A DNA stretch of 64,000 nt from Paraplanobispora siamensis (GCF_016863175.1 NZ_BOOJ01000036.1:186001-250000), one strand, 5' to 3'; shown: positions 8,258 to 16,183, numbered from the stretch's first letter. The notes: generated by a model from the sequence alone, not told the origin. Translations and numbers: made by a program.

Positions 8258-8731
8258 ATGTCAACCGACGGCCTGAGCGTCGACGCCGGAGTCCGGACGC
8301 TGCTGCTCCTGATGCCTCGCATGGTCGGACGGATCAAGCGCGTCAAGGTCCCGGAGCAGTTGCAGTCGCTCAACCTCGCCCCCCGGCACCTGTCGCTGCT
8401 GGCGTACCTGCTCTTCGACGGGCCGCTCGGCGTCAACGAGCTGGCCGCCCGGCTCGAGGTCGCCCCGGCGACGGTGAGCCTGATGGTCGGCGACCTGAGC
8501 CGCAGGGGCGTGGTCGAGCGGCGCGAGGACGACGCCGACCGCCGCCGCACGATCGTGGCCATCGCCGAGGAGAGCCGTGAGGCGGTCGACAGGTGGCTGG
8601 CCAGGGGGGCGCGCGCCTGGCGCAAGGCGCTGGAGCCGCTGACGCCCGCCGAGCGGCTGCTGTTCGTCGAGACGCTGCAGGCCTACGAGCGCGAGGTCCT
8701 CGCCGAGGAGGGGGAGGAGGCCGAGGGCTGA
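8258..8731 (+). CDS. MarR-family transcriptional regulator
   Basis: A 157-residue winged-helix regulator. The DNA-binding part spans about residues 45-105: GVNELAARLEVAPATVSLMV forms helix-turn-helix and RREDDADRRRTIVAI the wing. Flanking helices would dimerise. ATG 8258 has a good binding site (TTGGAGA, 8244-8250); a TTG at 8222 would place the operator inside the gene and is rejected. It faces the Ddn/hemerythrin gene across a perfect dyad, so autorepression together with control of that gene is likely. The ligand is unknown, though MarR proteins beside redox enzymes commonly sense phenolics, quinones or oxidants. Confidence 0.92.
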   Translation: MSTDGLSVDAGVRTLLLLMPRMVGRIKRVKVPEQLQSLNLAPRHLSLLAYLLFDGPLGVNELAARLEVAPATVSLMVGDLSRRGVVERREDDADRRRTIVAIAEESREAVDRWLARGARAWRKALEPLTPAERLLFVETLQAYEREVLAEEGEEAEG

Positions 8732-8738
8732 GGCCCGG

Positions 8739-8803
8739 ACCGGAGGCTCCGCCGTACGCGATCCGCGTACCCGCACCGGACGCGATCCGCGTACCCGCAC
8801 CGG
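8739..8803. repeat. intergenic palindromic repeat, copy 2 with duplicated core
   Basis: Bases 8739-8779 match the element at 7166-7207. The hairpin here is perfect (GTACGCG-ATC-CGCGTAC). The right part, ACGCGATCCGCGTACCCGCACCGG, is repeated once more at 8780-8803. The outer flanks GGCTCCGCCG and CGGCGGAGCC (to 8810) also pair, so the unit can fold as one large structure downstream of marR. Confidence 0.78.
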
Positions 8804-8816
8804 CGGAGCCCCGGGA

Positions 8817-9734
8817 TCAGGGCGCGGGGCTCCGTACGGCGGCGGCCACCGCCGCGCCGCCCCGGGGGGACAGGGTGATCGTGTAGTGGTTGACGCCGTC
8901 CACGGTGGACTCCGCCACGCCGGGCAGCCACTCGGCGGCCCGGCCGGGCGCGTACAGCGGCAGGTCGGGTTCGTCCAGCATGCCGCGGGCCGCCCGCAGG
9001 AACACGGCGGGCACCGGGAGCGCCGCGGGGGCCATGCCGGGCAGCGCGTAGACCTCGGGCGCGTCGGCGAGCGCGGCCTCCAGCCGGCAGGCGGCCTCGA
9101 ACCGGTCGCCCAGGTCCACCAGGTCGTAGTCGGCGTAGGCGGCGCACGCCCCGGTCCACTCGGCGAAGGCCGGGTGCGCGCGCCACAGGTCCCGGCCCTC
9201 CTGACGGGTCGCGAACGTCCGCCCCAGCCGCGCCACGATCGGCCCCACCGTGCGCTCGATCGCCTCCCGTACGGTGCCCGCGCCCTCGGGCGGGGGGAGC
9301 GGCGCTCCGCCGTCCACCAGGACGAGCCGCTCCACCAGGTTCCGGTGGCGGCGGGCGGTCTCGGCCACGACGAAGCCGCCCATCGAGTGCCCGGCCAGCA
9401 CGGCCGGCCCGCCGCCGTAGTGGTCGATCACGGCGGCGAGGTCGTCGGCGTGCGCGGCCATGCCGTACGGCCCGGGCAGGTCCCGGCTGCCGCCCCGGCC
9501 GCGCAGGTCCACCGCGACAAAGCGGTGGTCGCGCCCCAGGTCCGGGCCGATGAGCGCCCACGCCAGGTGGGAGGAGGTGATGCCGTGGGCGGCGACGACC
9601 AGCGGGCCGCGCTCGCCCCACACCCCCACCCGCAGCGTGCCGCCCCGGACGGGCACCCGCTCCCGGCGGTGGATCGGCCCGCTCACCGGCTCATCCGTCA
9701 ACCCGCTCGCCGGCTCGCTCACCGGCCCGCTCAC
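8817..9734 (-). CDS. alpha/beta hydrolase
   Basis: A 305-residue alpha/beta-hydrolase. Visible are the oxyanion region VVAAHGITSSHLAW, the nucleophile elbow GHSMGG (Ser) around residue 115, an acidic residue later and the C-terminal catalytic His in DGVNHYT. The GTG at 9734 overlaps the stop of the upstream hydrolase as GTGA, suggesting translational coupling. However, the first 25 residues are low-complexity Ser-Gly-Pro-Val repeats, so a later GTG near 9650 is possible. It is the second gene of a two-hydrolase unit. The substrate cannot be predicted; an esterase, lactonase or haloperoxidase-like activity are all open. Confidence 0.82.
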   Translation of the reverse strand: MSGPVSEPASGLTDEPVSGPIHRRERVPVRGGTLRVGVWGERGPLVVAAHGITSSHLAWALIGPDLGRDHRFVAVDLRGRGGSRDLPGPYGMAAHADDLAAVIDHYGGGPAVLAGHSMGGFVVAETARRHRNLVERLVLVDGGAPLPPPEGAGTVREAIERTVGPIVARLGRTFATRQEGRDLWRAHPAFAEWTGACAAYADYDLVDLGDRFEAACRLEAALADAPEVYALPGMAPAALPVPAVFLRAARGMLDEPDLPLYAPGRAAEWLPGVAESTVDGVNHYTITLSPRGGAAVAAAVRSPAP

Positions 9735-10750
9735 CGGCCCGCTGCGTCGGCCGCCGTGGCCTCCTTCACGACGCGGGCCATGACCGCGGCGAAGTCGGCG
9801 GCGCGCTCGATGTGCGGGCTGTGCCCCACCCCTTCGTAGACGATCTCCTCGTAGGAGCCCCCGGCCTCGGCGTACCGTTCGAGGACCGCCCTGGTCTCGG
9901 TGACCATCGGCTGGGGAGGGCAGAGCTCCTCGCCCGGCCAGCCGGGCACCGCGCCGAGCTTGCCGAGGTAGGCCAGGTCGAACAGGGAGGTGTCCGAGAC
10001 GATCTGGTCGACGTCGCCCCGCACCCAGGTCACCGGCGGCTTGCCGGGGACCGCGACCAGGTCGTCGGCGATGCCGAACCACTGCGGCGCCATGGAGTTG
10101 AGCACGCCGCGCCGGCCGGCGCCCATGCCCGGCCACTCGTCGCAGGGAGCCGCGTCGCCCGGGTAGTTGCCCTCGCCGGTCGCGGTGGACAGGACCGTGT
10201 CGAGCAGCAGTTCCTCGTCCGCGCCCAGGCTCGCCGGATCGGCCACGTAGTAGGTGCGCAGGATCATCCGGGGGCTGGCGGGCGACTCGCCGGTGCGGTC
10301 GCCGGCCGCCAGGCGGGCCACGAAGTCGGGATTGGCCGCGCCCGCCCCGCCCAGGCCGAAGCCGTACGGCGACAGCGGAGCCTCGAGGACCAGCGCGGCG
10401 ACCCGCTCGGGGACGTCGATCAGCAGCTGCATCGCCACGCCGCCGCCCATGGAGTGGCCCACCACGACCGGGCGGGCGCCGGCCGGGAAGACCTCCTCCG
10501 CCTCCAGCAGGGCGGCCAGGTCGTCGGAGAAGTCACGCAGCCCGCGGGTGGCGTCGACCGGCGCGGCCTCGGTGCGGCCGTAGCCGCGCAGGTCGGGCGC
10601 GACGATCCGCCAGTGCTCGGGCAGCAGCCGTACCAGCGGCTCCCAGAACGCCCCGGAGGAGCAGTTGCCGTGGACCAGCAGCACGGGCGGGCCATCGATG
10701 GGTCCGCGGACCATGAGGTTGTGCCGCAGACCACGAGCGGTGAGTTCCAT
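9731..10750 (-). CDS. alpha/beta hydrolase
   Basis: A 339-residue alpha/beta-hydrolase with LLVHGNCSSGAFW (oxyanion-hole region, near residue 25), the nucleophile elbow VVGHSMGGG near residue 100 and a C-terminal GVGHSPHIE supplying the catalytic His. The cap region between residues 150 and 260 is longer than in the neighbouring hydrolase. ATG 10750 is chosen because the family homology starts at once; a frame extension to 10801 lacks similarity. Four-base GTGA overlap with the downstream hydrolase indicates one operon. The two proteins are distant paralogues, perhaps consecutive steps on an ester or meta-cleavage product. That pathway is inference. Confidence 0.88.
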   Translation of the reverse strand: MELTARGLRHNLMVRGPIDGPPVLLVHGNCSSGAFWEPLVRLLPEHWRIVAPDLRGYGRTEAAPVDATRGLRDFSDDLAALLEAEEVFPAGARPVVVGHSMGGGVAMQLLIDVPERVAALVLEAPLSPYGFGLGGAGAANPDFVARLAAGDRTGESPASPRMILRTYYVADPASLGADEELLLDTVLSTATGEGNYPGDAAPCDEWPGMGAGRRGVLNSMAPQWFGIADDLVAVPGKPPVTWVRGDVDQIVSDTSLFDLAYLGKLGAVPGWPGEELCPPQPMVTETRAVLERYAEAGGSYEEIVYEGVGHSPHIERAADFAAVMARVVKEATAADAAGR

Positions 10751-10867
10751 GCACGAATCCTGCCAAGGGGGACCCCGGTCGGCAGTGTGGCTCGGCGACA
10801 TACTTTCCGCCGCCGCATGTCGGCCGGCGACGCTGCCCCGGGGCGCCCCACGGATCGGAGACGGGGG

Positions 10868-11863
10868 TCAGAGACGGACGATCATCTTTCCGGTGTTCTC
10901 GCCCCGCATCAGGCCGATGAACGCGGCCGGGGCGTTCTCCAGGCCGTCGACCACGGTCTCCTGCGCGGAGATGCGGCCCTCGCGCAGCCAGCCGCCGACC
11001 TCCGCGATCATGTCGCGCATCCGGGAGGAGTGGTCGCCGACGATGAAGCCGCGCAGGGTGAGCCGCTTGCCGACGGCGAGGAAGAGGTTGCGCGGCGCGG
11101 GAGAGGGCTCGGTGGCGTTGTAGACCGCGATCGCGCCGCACATGGCGACCCGGCCGCCGGTGTTGAGCGAGTCGATCGCCGCCTCCAGGTGGTCGGCGCC
11201 GACGTTGTCGAAGTAGACGTCGATGCCGTCGGGGGCCGCCTTGCGCAGCTGCTCGGTGACCGGGCCGTTGCGGTAGTTGAAGGCCGCGTCGAAGCCGAGG
11301 TCGTACAGGTGGGAGACCTTCTCGTCGGAGCCCGCGCTGCCGATGACGCGCGAGGCCCCCTTCAGCTTGGCGATCTGGCCGGCGATGCTGCCCACCGCCC
11401 CGGCGGCGCCCGAGACGAAGACCGCCTCGCCCTCCTTGAAGGAGGCCACGTCGAGGAGGCCGACATAGGCGGTGAGGCCGGGCATGCCCAGCACGCCCAG
11501 GTAGGCGGTGGGGGAGACTCCCTCGATCGGGTCGACCCTGCGCACCCGGGCGGCCTCGACGACCACCTGCTCGCGCCACCCGTAGCCGTGCAGGACGAGG
11601 TCGCCCTCGGCCAGGCCGGGCGCCCGCGACTCGACGACCTCGCCGACCGTCCCGCCCTCGAGGGGCTCGCCGAGCTTGAACGGGGGTACGTAGGACTTGG
11701 CGTCGTTCATGCGGCCCCGCATGTACGGGTCGACCGACATGAACAGGTTGCGGACCAGCACCTGGCCCTCCTGCGGGGCGGGCAGCTCCACCTCCACGAG
11801 GTCGAAGTTATCCGCGGTCGGCCAGCCGGAGGGGCGCGAGGCGAGATTGATCTGCCGAGACAT
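10868..11863 (-). CDS. NADP-dependent MDR oxidoreductase (curcumin reductase-like)
   Basis: A 331-residue zinc-free medium-chain dehydrogenase/reductase of the leukotriene B4 dehydrogenase/CurA group. The N-terminus MSRQINLASRPSG, the substrate-domain motif VRNLFMSVDPYMRGRM and the Rossmann motif VSGAAGAVGSIAGQIAKLKG near residue 148 are characteristic. These enzymes reduce alpha,beta-unsaturated ketones with NADPH. Start ATG 11863 has GGAG six bases upstream. It faces a marR gene across a TTGA-TCAA operator, so inducible expression by an electrophile is likely. Confidence 0.92.
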   Translation of the reverse strand: MSRQINLASRPSGWPTADNFDLVEVELPAPQEGQVLVRNLFMSVDPYMRGRMNDAKSYVPPFKLGEPLEGGTVGEVVESRAPGLAEGDLVLHGYGWREQVVVEAARVRRVDPIEGVSPTAYLGVLGMPGLTAYVGLLDVASFKEGEAVFVSGAAGAVGSIAGQIAKLKGASRVIGSAGSDEKVSHLYDLGFDAAFNYRNGPVTEQLRKAAPDGIDVYFDNVGADHLEAAIDSLNTGGRVAMCGAIAVYNATEPSPAPRNLFLAVGKRLTLRGFIVGDHSSRMRDMIAEVGGWLREGRISAQETVVDGLENAPAAFIGLMRGENTGKMIVRL

Positions 11864-11880
11864 ATGAGCTCCGTCAAAGG

Positions 11881-11894
11881 TTGAGGTACGTCAA
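11881..11894. promoter_or_regulatory. MarR-type operator TTGA-N6-TCAA
   Basis: TTGAGGTACGTCAA is symmetric at 12 of 14 positions and sits between the divergent reductase and marR genes, just upstream of the marR -10 (TATAAT, 11896-11901). It resembles the operators at 20635-20677. Confidence 0.7.
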
Positions 11895-11895
11895 A

Positions 11896-11901
11896 TATAA
11901 T
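11896..11901 (+). promoter_or_regulatory. consensus -10 giving leaderless marR mRNA
   Basis: TATAAT ends seven bases before ATG 11909. There is no plus-strand ribosome binding site (the gap is TCACCTCC-rich), so transcription most likely starts at the ATG. Confidence 0.65.
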
Positions 11902-11908
11902 CACCTCC

Positions 11909-12376
11909 ATGAACGTGACCGGTGAAGTGGTGGCTCTGATGGGAGAGGTGGCGGCCCGCTACAACAGGAGATACGAGGAGGCCGCCGCGCGGCACCGGCT
12001 GACCGCCCTGCAGGCCAAGATGCTCGTGCTGGTCGCCGCCGAGTCCCTGCCCATGCGGCGTATCGCCCGCCTGTTCAACTGCGACCCGTCCAACGTCACC
12101 GGCATCGTGGACCGTCTGGAGGGCCGCGGGCTCCTGCGGCGCGAGCCCGATCCCGCCGACCGGAGGGTGAAGAACATCACGCTCACCCCCGACGGCCGGC
12201 GGGCCGTCGCCGAACTGCGCCGCTCCCTCGGCTTCGCGGCCGCGCCGCTGAGCGCGCTGGAGGAGTCGGAGCGGATCCAGCTCCGGGACCTCCTGAAGAA
12301 GGTGCTGGCCGCCGACGAGACCGCGGATGACGCCACCGGGGAAGCCGTGGAGGGGGCCGGACCGCTCACACGGTGA
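11909..12376 (+). CDS. MarR-family transcriptional regulator
   Basis: A 155-residue winged-helix protein. The HTH is around residues 45-65 (MRRIARLFNCDPSNVTGIVD) and the wing is REPDPADRRVKNITLT. Dimerisation helices lie at both ends. The ATG at 11909 appears leaderless behind a consensus TATAAT. It is divergent from the MDR reductase, with a TTGA-TCAA dyad in the 45-bp gap, so it probably represses both. The 3' end overlaps the convergent saccharopine-dehydrogenase-like gene by 11 bases. Confidence 0.92.
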   Translation: MNVTGEVVALMGEVAARYNRRYEEAAARHRLTALQAKMLVLVAAESLPMRRIARLFNCDPSNVTGIVDRLEGRGLLRREPDPADRRVKNITLTPDGRRAVAELRRSLGFAAAPLSALEESERIQLRDLLKKVLAADETADDATGEAVEGAGPLTR

Positions 12377-13394
12377 GCGTGAACGCGCCGAGCTCCTCCA
12401 TCCGGCGCAGGAAGGGCAGGGCGTGGAAGGCCTCGGCGGCGCTGAGGACGCCGGCCTTGGCCGTCTCCCTGCCCTCGGCCAGCAGCAGGGCCGCCTCGAC
12501 CGAGGCCACCGCGCCGACCCACCAGATGTCGCTGCCCCTGATGTGCGCGTTGCGGCCGCCGCCCCCGGCCGCGACGGCCTGGAGGGCGACCATGAACTCC
12601 GTGCGCGCCCGTTCGGCCGCGTCGGCGTCCACGCTGGTGAAGACCTGCTCCTCCTCGAAGGTGCTGGAGGTCAGCTGCGACTCCACGGTGCGCACGGGGA
12701 CGTGCCTGGGGATGGTGACCATCTCCCCGGAGGGGAAGGGCGCGATCATCGTTCGGGGGCCGATGGGCGGGGGGAAGGGGAAGACGGTGTTGCGGATCTC
12801 GACCGGTCCCGTGCGCAGGACCCCGTCGGTGTAGGTCACCCTGTCGATCTCGCCGATCAGCAGCTCCGCCGTCTTGACCGCCGCCTTCGTCATGCGCCAG
12901 CCGGTGACCCGGTAGCCCACCGTGATCCGGTCGACCTCGGACATGCCCTCGGTCGCGACCGCGGCCAGCAGGTCGGCGAGCGCGCCGTAGAAGCTCATCT
13001 GGGGGATCATCACGGCGCCGGTGCGCTGGGCCTGCGCCTGCAGGTTCTCGAACAGGTGCTTGACGTGGCGCGGCTCGATGGCGTGGTCGACGTAGTGGCA
13101 GCCGGCCGCCGCCGCGGCGGCGGCGACCGGCTCACCGGTCCGGGCGTAGGGGCCGGCGCAGTGGATCAGGGCGGAGGCGTTCTCGGCGAGCTCGCGCAGG
13201 GCGGCCCGATCGTCCAGGGGCGCGAGGTGGACCCGCACGCGCTGCGGACGGTCCAGCTCCTCGGCGAGGGACCGCAACGCCCCGGCGTCACGGCCGGACA
13301 GCACGATGTCCTGCTCCCGGGAGAGCAGCTCGGCGGCGACCAGACGGCCCGTGTGCCCGTTGGCGCCGTAGATTGCGATGGGCGGTGCGTTCAT
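12366..13394 (-). CDS. saccharopine dehydrogenase-like NAD(P)-binding protein
   Basis: A 342-residue protein of the saccharopine dehydrogenase NADP-binding/trans-enoyl-reductase superfamily. The N-terminal Rossmann motif IYGANGHTGRLVAAELL (residue 7 on) and LIHCAGPYARTGEPVAAAA near residue 78 followed by GCHYVDHAIE are typical. Actinobacterial relatives act in lipid metabolism or are uncharacterised. Start ATG 13394. It faces a tetR gene across two dyads and is therefore the likely target of that regulator. The true substrate is unknown; lysine metabolism is unlikely because no lysine genes are nearby and the protein is shorter than saccharopine dehydrogenase. Confidence 0.85.
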   Translation of the reverse strand: MNAPPIAIYGANGHTGRLVAAELLSREQDIVLSGRDAGALRSLAEELDRPQRVRVHLAPLDDRAALRELAENASALIHCAGPYARTGEPVAAAAAAAGCHYVDHAIEPRHVKHLFENLQAQAQRTGAVMIPQMSFYGALADLLAAVATEGMSEVDRITVGYRVTGWRMTKAAVKTAELLIGEIDRVTYTDGVLRTGPVEIRNTVFPFPPPIGPRTMIAPFPSGEMVTIPRHVPVRTVESQLTSSTFEEEQVFTSVDADAAERARTEFMVALQAVAAGGGGRNAHIRGSDIWWVGAVASVEAALLLAEGRETAKAGVLSAAEAFHALPFLRRMEELGAFTLTV

Positions 13395-13408
13395 GACCGG
13401 CTCGCTTT

Positions 13409-13449
13409 CATACCCAGGGTATGTAACTGTTCGAATCGAACGTATGTTC
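13409..13449. promoter_or_regulatory. TetR operator region: two perfect dyads
   Basis: CATACCC-A-GGGTATG (13409-13423) and GTTCGA-A-TCGAAC (13429-13441) are both perfect inverted repeats. A GTATGT hexamer follows each (13420 and 13442), framing the second dyad. The pair lies directly upstream of the minus-strand start at 13394. Confidence 0.72.
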
Positions 13450-13517
13450 CACGACGTGTCCCGTCAAGGACCGCCGCCTCACCGTTCCGCCGGGAGGGAG
13501 CCGGGGAAGGAAACGTT

Positions 13518-13535
13518 CCGCAGGCCGGCCTGCGG
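13518..13535. promoter_or_regulatory. 18-bp perfect palindrome upstream of tetR
   Basis: CCGCAGGCCGGCCTGCGG ends 18 bases before ATG 13554, just ahead of the binding site AAGGGAG (13538-13544). It could be a second TetR site or an RNA hairpin in the leader. Confidence 0.5.
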
Positions 13536-13553
13536 AGAAGGGAGTGCGGACCG

Positions 13554-14168
13554 ATGCCCGCCAAGGACGGCGCCGTGGCCCGGCGGACCCAGGCCGAGCG
13601 TTCGAGCGCGACCTCCTCCCGGTTGCTCGCGACCGCGGAGGAGATGTTCGGCCGGGACGGCTACGCCGCCACCTCGCTAGCCGCCGTCGCCGCGGCGGCC
13701 GGGATGACCAAGGGCGCGGCCTACCACCACTTCCCCGGCAAGGCGGGGCTGTTCCGCGAGGTGTTCGTGCGCAGGCTGCGGTGGGCCGCCGCCGCGCTGG
13801 AGCGCGTGGCCGTGCACGCCCCCGATCCCTGGTCCGCCCTGCGCGAGGGGTGCCGTACCTTCCTGGAGTGCTGCACGGACCCGGGGTTCCGGCAGATCGT
13901 GCTGCTGGACGGGCCGGCCGTGCTCGGCTGGGACGCGGTCCGCGAGATCGAGTACGAGCACCTGCTGCGGGTTCTGCGGGACGGCATGCGCGCGGCCGCG
14001 GCGGAGGGGTGGATCGCCGGCGGGGACCTCGACGTCCGCTCGCAGCTGGTCTTCGGCGCGCTCTGCGAGGCGGGCATGATGCTGGCCAGGTCCCCCGATC
14101 CGGAGGGCGTGTTCCCCGCGGTGGCCGGGGAGGCCGAACGACTCCTGGGCGCGCTCGTCCGCGGGTGA
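13554..14168 (+). CDS. TetR-family transcriptional regulator
   Basis: A 204-residue TetR/AcrR repressor. Residues 15-62 carry the DNA-binding domain, with RLLATAEEMFGRDGYAATSL followed by the recognition helix region MTKGAAYHHFPGKAGLFREV. The C-terminal all-alpha half would bind ligand and dimerise. ATG 13554 has AAGGGAG nine bases upstream. It is divergent from the saccharopine-dehydrogenase-like gene with strong dyads between them. Confidence 0.93.
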   Translation: MPAKDGAVARRTQAERSSATSSRLLATAEEMFGRDGYAATSLAAVAAAAGMTKGAAYHHFPGKAGLFREVFVRRLRWAAAALERVAVHAPDPWSALREGCRTFLECCTDPGFRQIVLLDGPAVLGWDAVREIEYEHLLRVLRDGMRAAAAEGWIAGGDLDVRSQLVFGALCEAGMMLARSPDPEGVFPAVAGEAERLLGALVRG

Positions 14169-14232
14169 CGGGCCCGGCGGGGGCCGGGGGCCGCCGCGGG
14201 TGAGGGGTTCGGCGGTGGGGCGGTCGGCGAGG

Positions 14233-14580
14233 TCAGCCGGTGCGCCGCCGCTGGGCCGCCTCGGCCTCCAGGACGGTGTCGAGCAGGCCGGGGAACAGGG
14301 CGTCGAGGTCGTGGCGGCGCAGCGCGTTCATCTTCGCCGTGCCCCGGTAGACCTGGTTGATCACGCCGGCCTCGCGCAGCACCCGGAAGTGGTGGGTGGT
14401 GGTCGACTTGCTGACCGCCAGCTCGATCGCCGAGCACGCCGCCTCCTGCCCCTGGCCGAGGTCGGCGAGGAAGCGCACCACCTGCAGACGCATCGGGTCG
14501 GACAGGGCGTGCAGCACGGCCTCCAGGCGGATCTCCTCGAGCGGGGGGTGCTCCAGGGCCCTGGCGGTTGGGGTCGACAC
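14233..14580 (-). CDS. ArsR-family transcriptional regulator
   Basis: A 115-residue winged-helix repressor. ALSDPMRLQVVRFLADLGQG near residue 20 and SKSTTTHHFRVLREAGVINQ near residue 58 are classical ArsR HTH segments. GTG 14580 is chosen because GGGAGGAG lies five bases upstream; an ATG at 14607 is in frame but has no binding site. No metal-binding Cys pair of the ArsR/SmtB type is visible, apart from a single Cys before the HTH, so a small organic ligand or redox signal is more likely. It is divergent from an old yellow enzyme gene and the gap contains repeated TACGA-ATCGTA dyads. This class of ArsR often controls flavin reductase genes. Confidence 0.9.
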   Translation of the reverse strand: MSTPTARALEHPPLEEIRLEAVLHALSDPMRLQVVRFLADLGQGQEAACSAIELAVSKSTTTHHFRVLREAGVINQVYRGTAKMNALRRHDLDALFPGLLDTVLEAEAAQRRRTG

Positions 14581-14609
14581 GGTGGCTCCTCCCGTCGGAG
14601 CGTTCATTG

Positions 14610-14659
14610 TACGACGACTATCGTAATTTGACATTCGTCGTAGTACGATGCCTATCGTA
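14610..14659. promoter_or_regulatory. duplicated ArsR operators and OYE promoter
   Basis: TACGAC-GACT-ATCGTA (14610-14625) and TACGAT-GCCT-ATCGTA (14644-14659) share a 6-4-6 layout 34 bp apart; TCGTAGTACGA between them adds a further half-site pair. A TTGACA -35 at 14628-14633 points towards the old yellow enzyme gene, so the second dyad would cover its -10 and start site. Confidence 0.78.
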
Positions 14660-14731
14660 TCAACGTACGGCGGGAGCCCGCGGTGGGCGATCCCCGACCG
14701 AGTCCGGTGACCCCCGACCAAGGAGCATGTC

Positions 14732-15838
14732 GTGAGTGCGTTGTTCGAGCCGTTGACGGTGCGGGACCTGACCATCCCCAACCGGGTCTGGATGGCCCCG
14801 ATGTGCCAGTACTGCGCGGCCGTCGAGGGGCCGGAGCAGGGAGTGCCGACCGACTGGCACCTGACCCACCTGGGCGCCAGGGCGGTGGGCGGGGCCGGTC
14901 TGATCATCACCGAGGCGACCGCGGTCTCCCCCGAGGGCCGGATCAGCCCGGCCGACCTCGGCCTGTGGAACGACCGCCAGCAGGAGGGCTTCGCCCGCAT
15001 CACCGCGTTCCTGCGGGAGCAGGGCGCCGTGCCCGGCATCCAGCTCGCGCACGCCGGCCGCAAGGCCTCCACCGACCGCACCTGGCGCGGCGGCGCCCCG
15101 CTCGGCCCCGACCAGCACGGCTGGCAGCCGGTCGGCCCGAGCCCGCTCGCCTTCGCCGACGGCTATCCCGTGCCGGCCGAGCTGAGCGTGGAGGAGATCC
15201 GGCGGATCGTCGAAGGGTTCGCCGCCGCGGCGCGGCGGGCGCTGGCCGCCGGTTTCCAGGTGGCCGAGGTGCACGGCGCGCACGGCTATCTCATCAACGA
15301 GTTCCTGTCCCCGCACACCAACCGGCGCACCGACGCCTACGGCGGTTCCTACGAGAACCGCACCAGGTTCGCGATCGAGGTGGTGGACGCCGTCCGCGCG
15401 GTCTGGCCGGACGAACTGCCGGTCTTCTTCCGGATCTCGGCCACCGACTGGCTGACGGAGAATCCGGAGGACGGGCGGGAGGGCTGGACCGCGGACGACA
15501 CGGTGCGCTTCGCCAAGGACCTGCTCGCCCACGGCGTCGACCTGCTGGACACCTCCACCGGCGGCAACGCGCCGAAGGCCCGCATCCCCGCCGGTCCCGG
15601 TTATCAGGTCCCGTTCGCCGCCCGGGTGAAGGCCGAGACGGACATGCCGGTGGCCGCCGTCGGCCTGATCACCGAGGCCCGCCAGGCGGAGGAGATCGTC
15701 GCCTCAGGGCAGGCGGACGCGGTGCTGCTCGGCCGGGAGCTGCTGCGCAACCCGTACTGGCCGAACCTGGCCGCGCGCGAACTCGCGGAGCTCGGGGCCG
15801 CGGCGCGCTGGCCCGACCAGTATCACCGCGCGGTCTGA
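14732..15838 (+). CDS. NADH:flavin oxidoreductase, old yellow enzyme (YqjM/NamA class)
   Basis: A 368-residue FMN-dependent ene-reductase. MAPMCQYCA places Cys25 where YqjM has its redox-tuning Cys26. VAEVHGAHGYLINEFLSPHT followed by DAYGGSYENR is the classic OYE phosphate/substrate segment, and AVGLITEARQAEEIV with ADAVLLGRELLRNPYW forms the C-terminal FMN site. It reduces activated C=C bonds with NADPH. Start GTG 14732 follows an AAGGAG site. The divergent arsR and the operator pair suggest induction by electrophiles or reactive species. The 3' end overlaps the next convergent gene by 16 bases. Confidence 0.94.
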   Translation: MSALFEPLTVRDLTIPNRVWMAPMCQYCAAVEGPEQGVPTDWHLTHLGARAVGGAGLIITEATAVSPEGRISPADLGLWNDRQQEGFARITAFLREQGAVPGIQLAHAGRKASTDRTWRGGAPLGPDQHGWQPVGPSPLAFADGYPVPAELSVEEIRRIVEGFAAAARRALAAGFQVAEVHGAHGYLINEFLSPHTNRRTDAYGGSYENRTRFAIEVVDAVRAVWPDELPVFFRISATDWLTENPEDGREGWTADDTVRFAKDLLAHGVDLLDTSTGGNAPKARIPAGPGYQVPFAARVKAETDMPVAAVGLITEARQAEEIVASGQADAVLLGRELLRNPYWPNLAARELAELGAAARWPDQYHRAV

Positions 15839-16122
15839 CCGCGCCTCATCCCGTCCCTGAACCTCGTCCCCTCCCTGAACAGGGAGGGGGGCGAGGAGAC
15901 GTAGGAGGCCAGCGCGTCGGCCGCGCCGGCGACGTCGGTCACGGGGTGGCGCTTCTCGGCGCACTGCCAGGAGAAGAACCGGCCGTCGTAGCCGACGAAC
16001 ACCCAGACGGGCATGGGCGATGTCCGGAGGTGGACGACCAGGGCTTCCCCGCGCAGATCGGCGGGGACTCCGCGCTCTGCAAGGTGGGCGCGGAGCCTTT
16101 CCAGGGATTCGGCCTCTGCCAT
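15823..16122 (-). CDS. small hypothetical protein
   Basis: A 99-residue protein I cannot assign. It starts with a helix (MAEAESLERLRAHLAERGVP), then alternating strands including PVWVFVGYDGRFFSWQCAEK, then a terminal helix. This looks like a small alpha/beta fold often seen as an actinobacterial conserved hypothetical. ATG 16122 has GAGGG almost touching it; a GTG at 16140 is the alternative. The upstream AT-rich region contains two inverted repeats (see 16149-16183). Soluble, no signal peptide. Confidence 0.6.
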   Translation of the reverse strand: MAEAESLERLRAHLAERGVPADLRGEALVVHLRTSPMPVWVFVGYDGRFFSWQCAEKRHPVTDVAGAADALASYVSSPPSLFREGTRFRDGMRRGQTAR

Positions 16123-16148
16123 CCCTCCACTATCTCTCACTCAGAGCT

Positions 16149-16183
16149 AATTCTCCATTACCTGGAGTCACAAAGCGAGAATT
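16149..16183. promoter_or_regulatory. AT-rich promoter with nested dyads
   Basis: AATTCTC (16149-16155) pairs with GAGAATT (16177-16183), and CTCCA-TTACC-TGGAG (16153-16167) is a nested inverted repeat. The cluster lies just upstream of the small hypothetical gene and is a candidate operator. Confidence 0.5.

Noticed and set aside
10796-10822. CGACAT/ATGTCG dyad between the hydrolase and MDR genes
   Set aside because: Six-base arms with a 15-base spacer and no matching regulator; could be chance.
12366-13394. Lysine-pathway saccharopine dehydrogenase
   Set aside because: Only the NAD(P)-binding fold is shared; length and context do not support that reaction.
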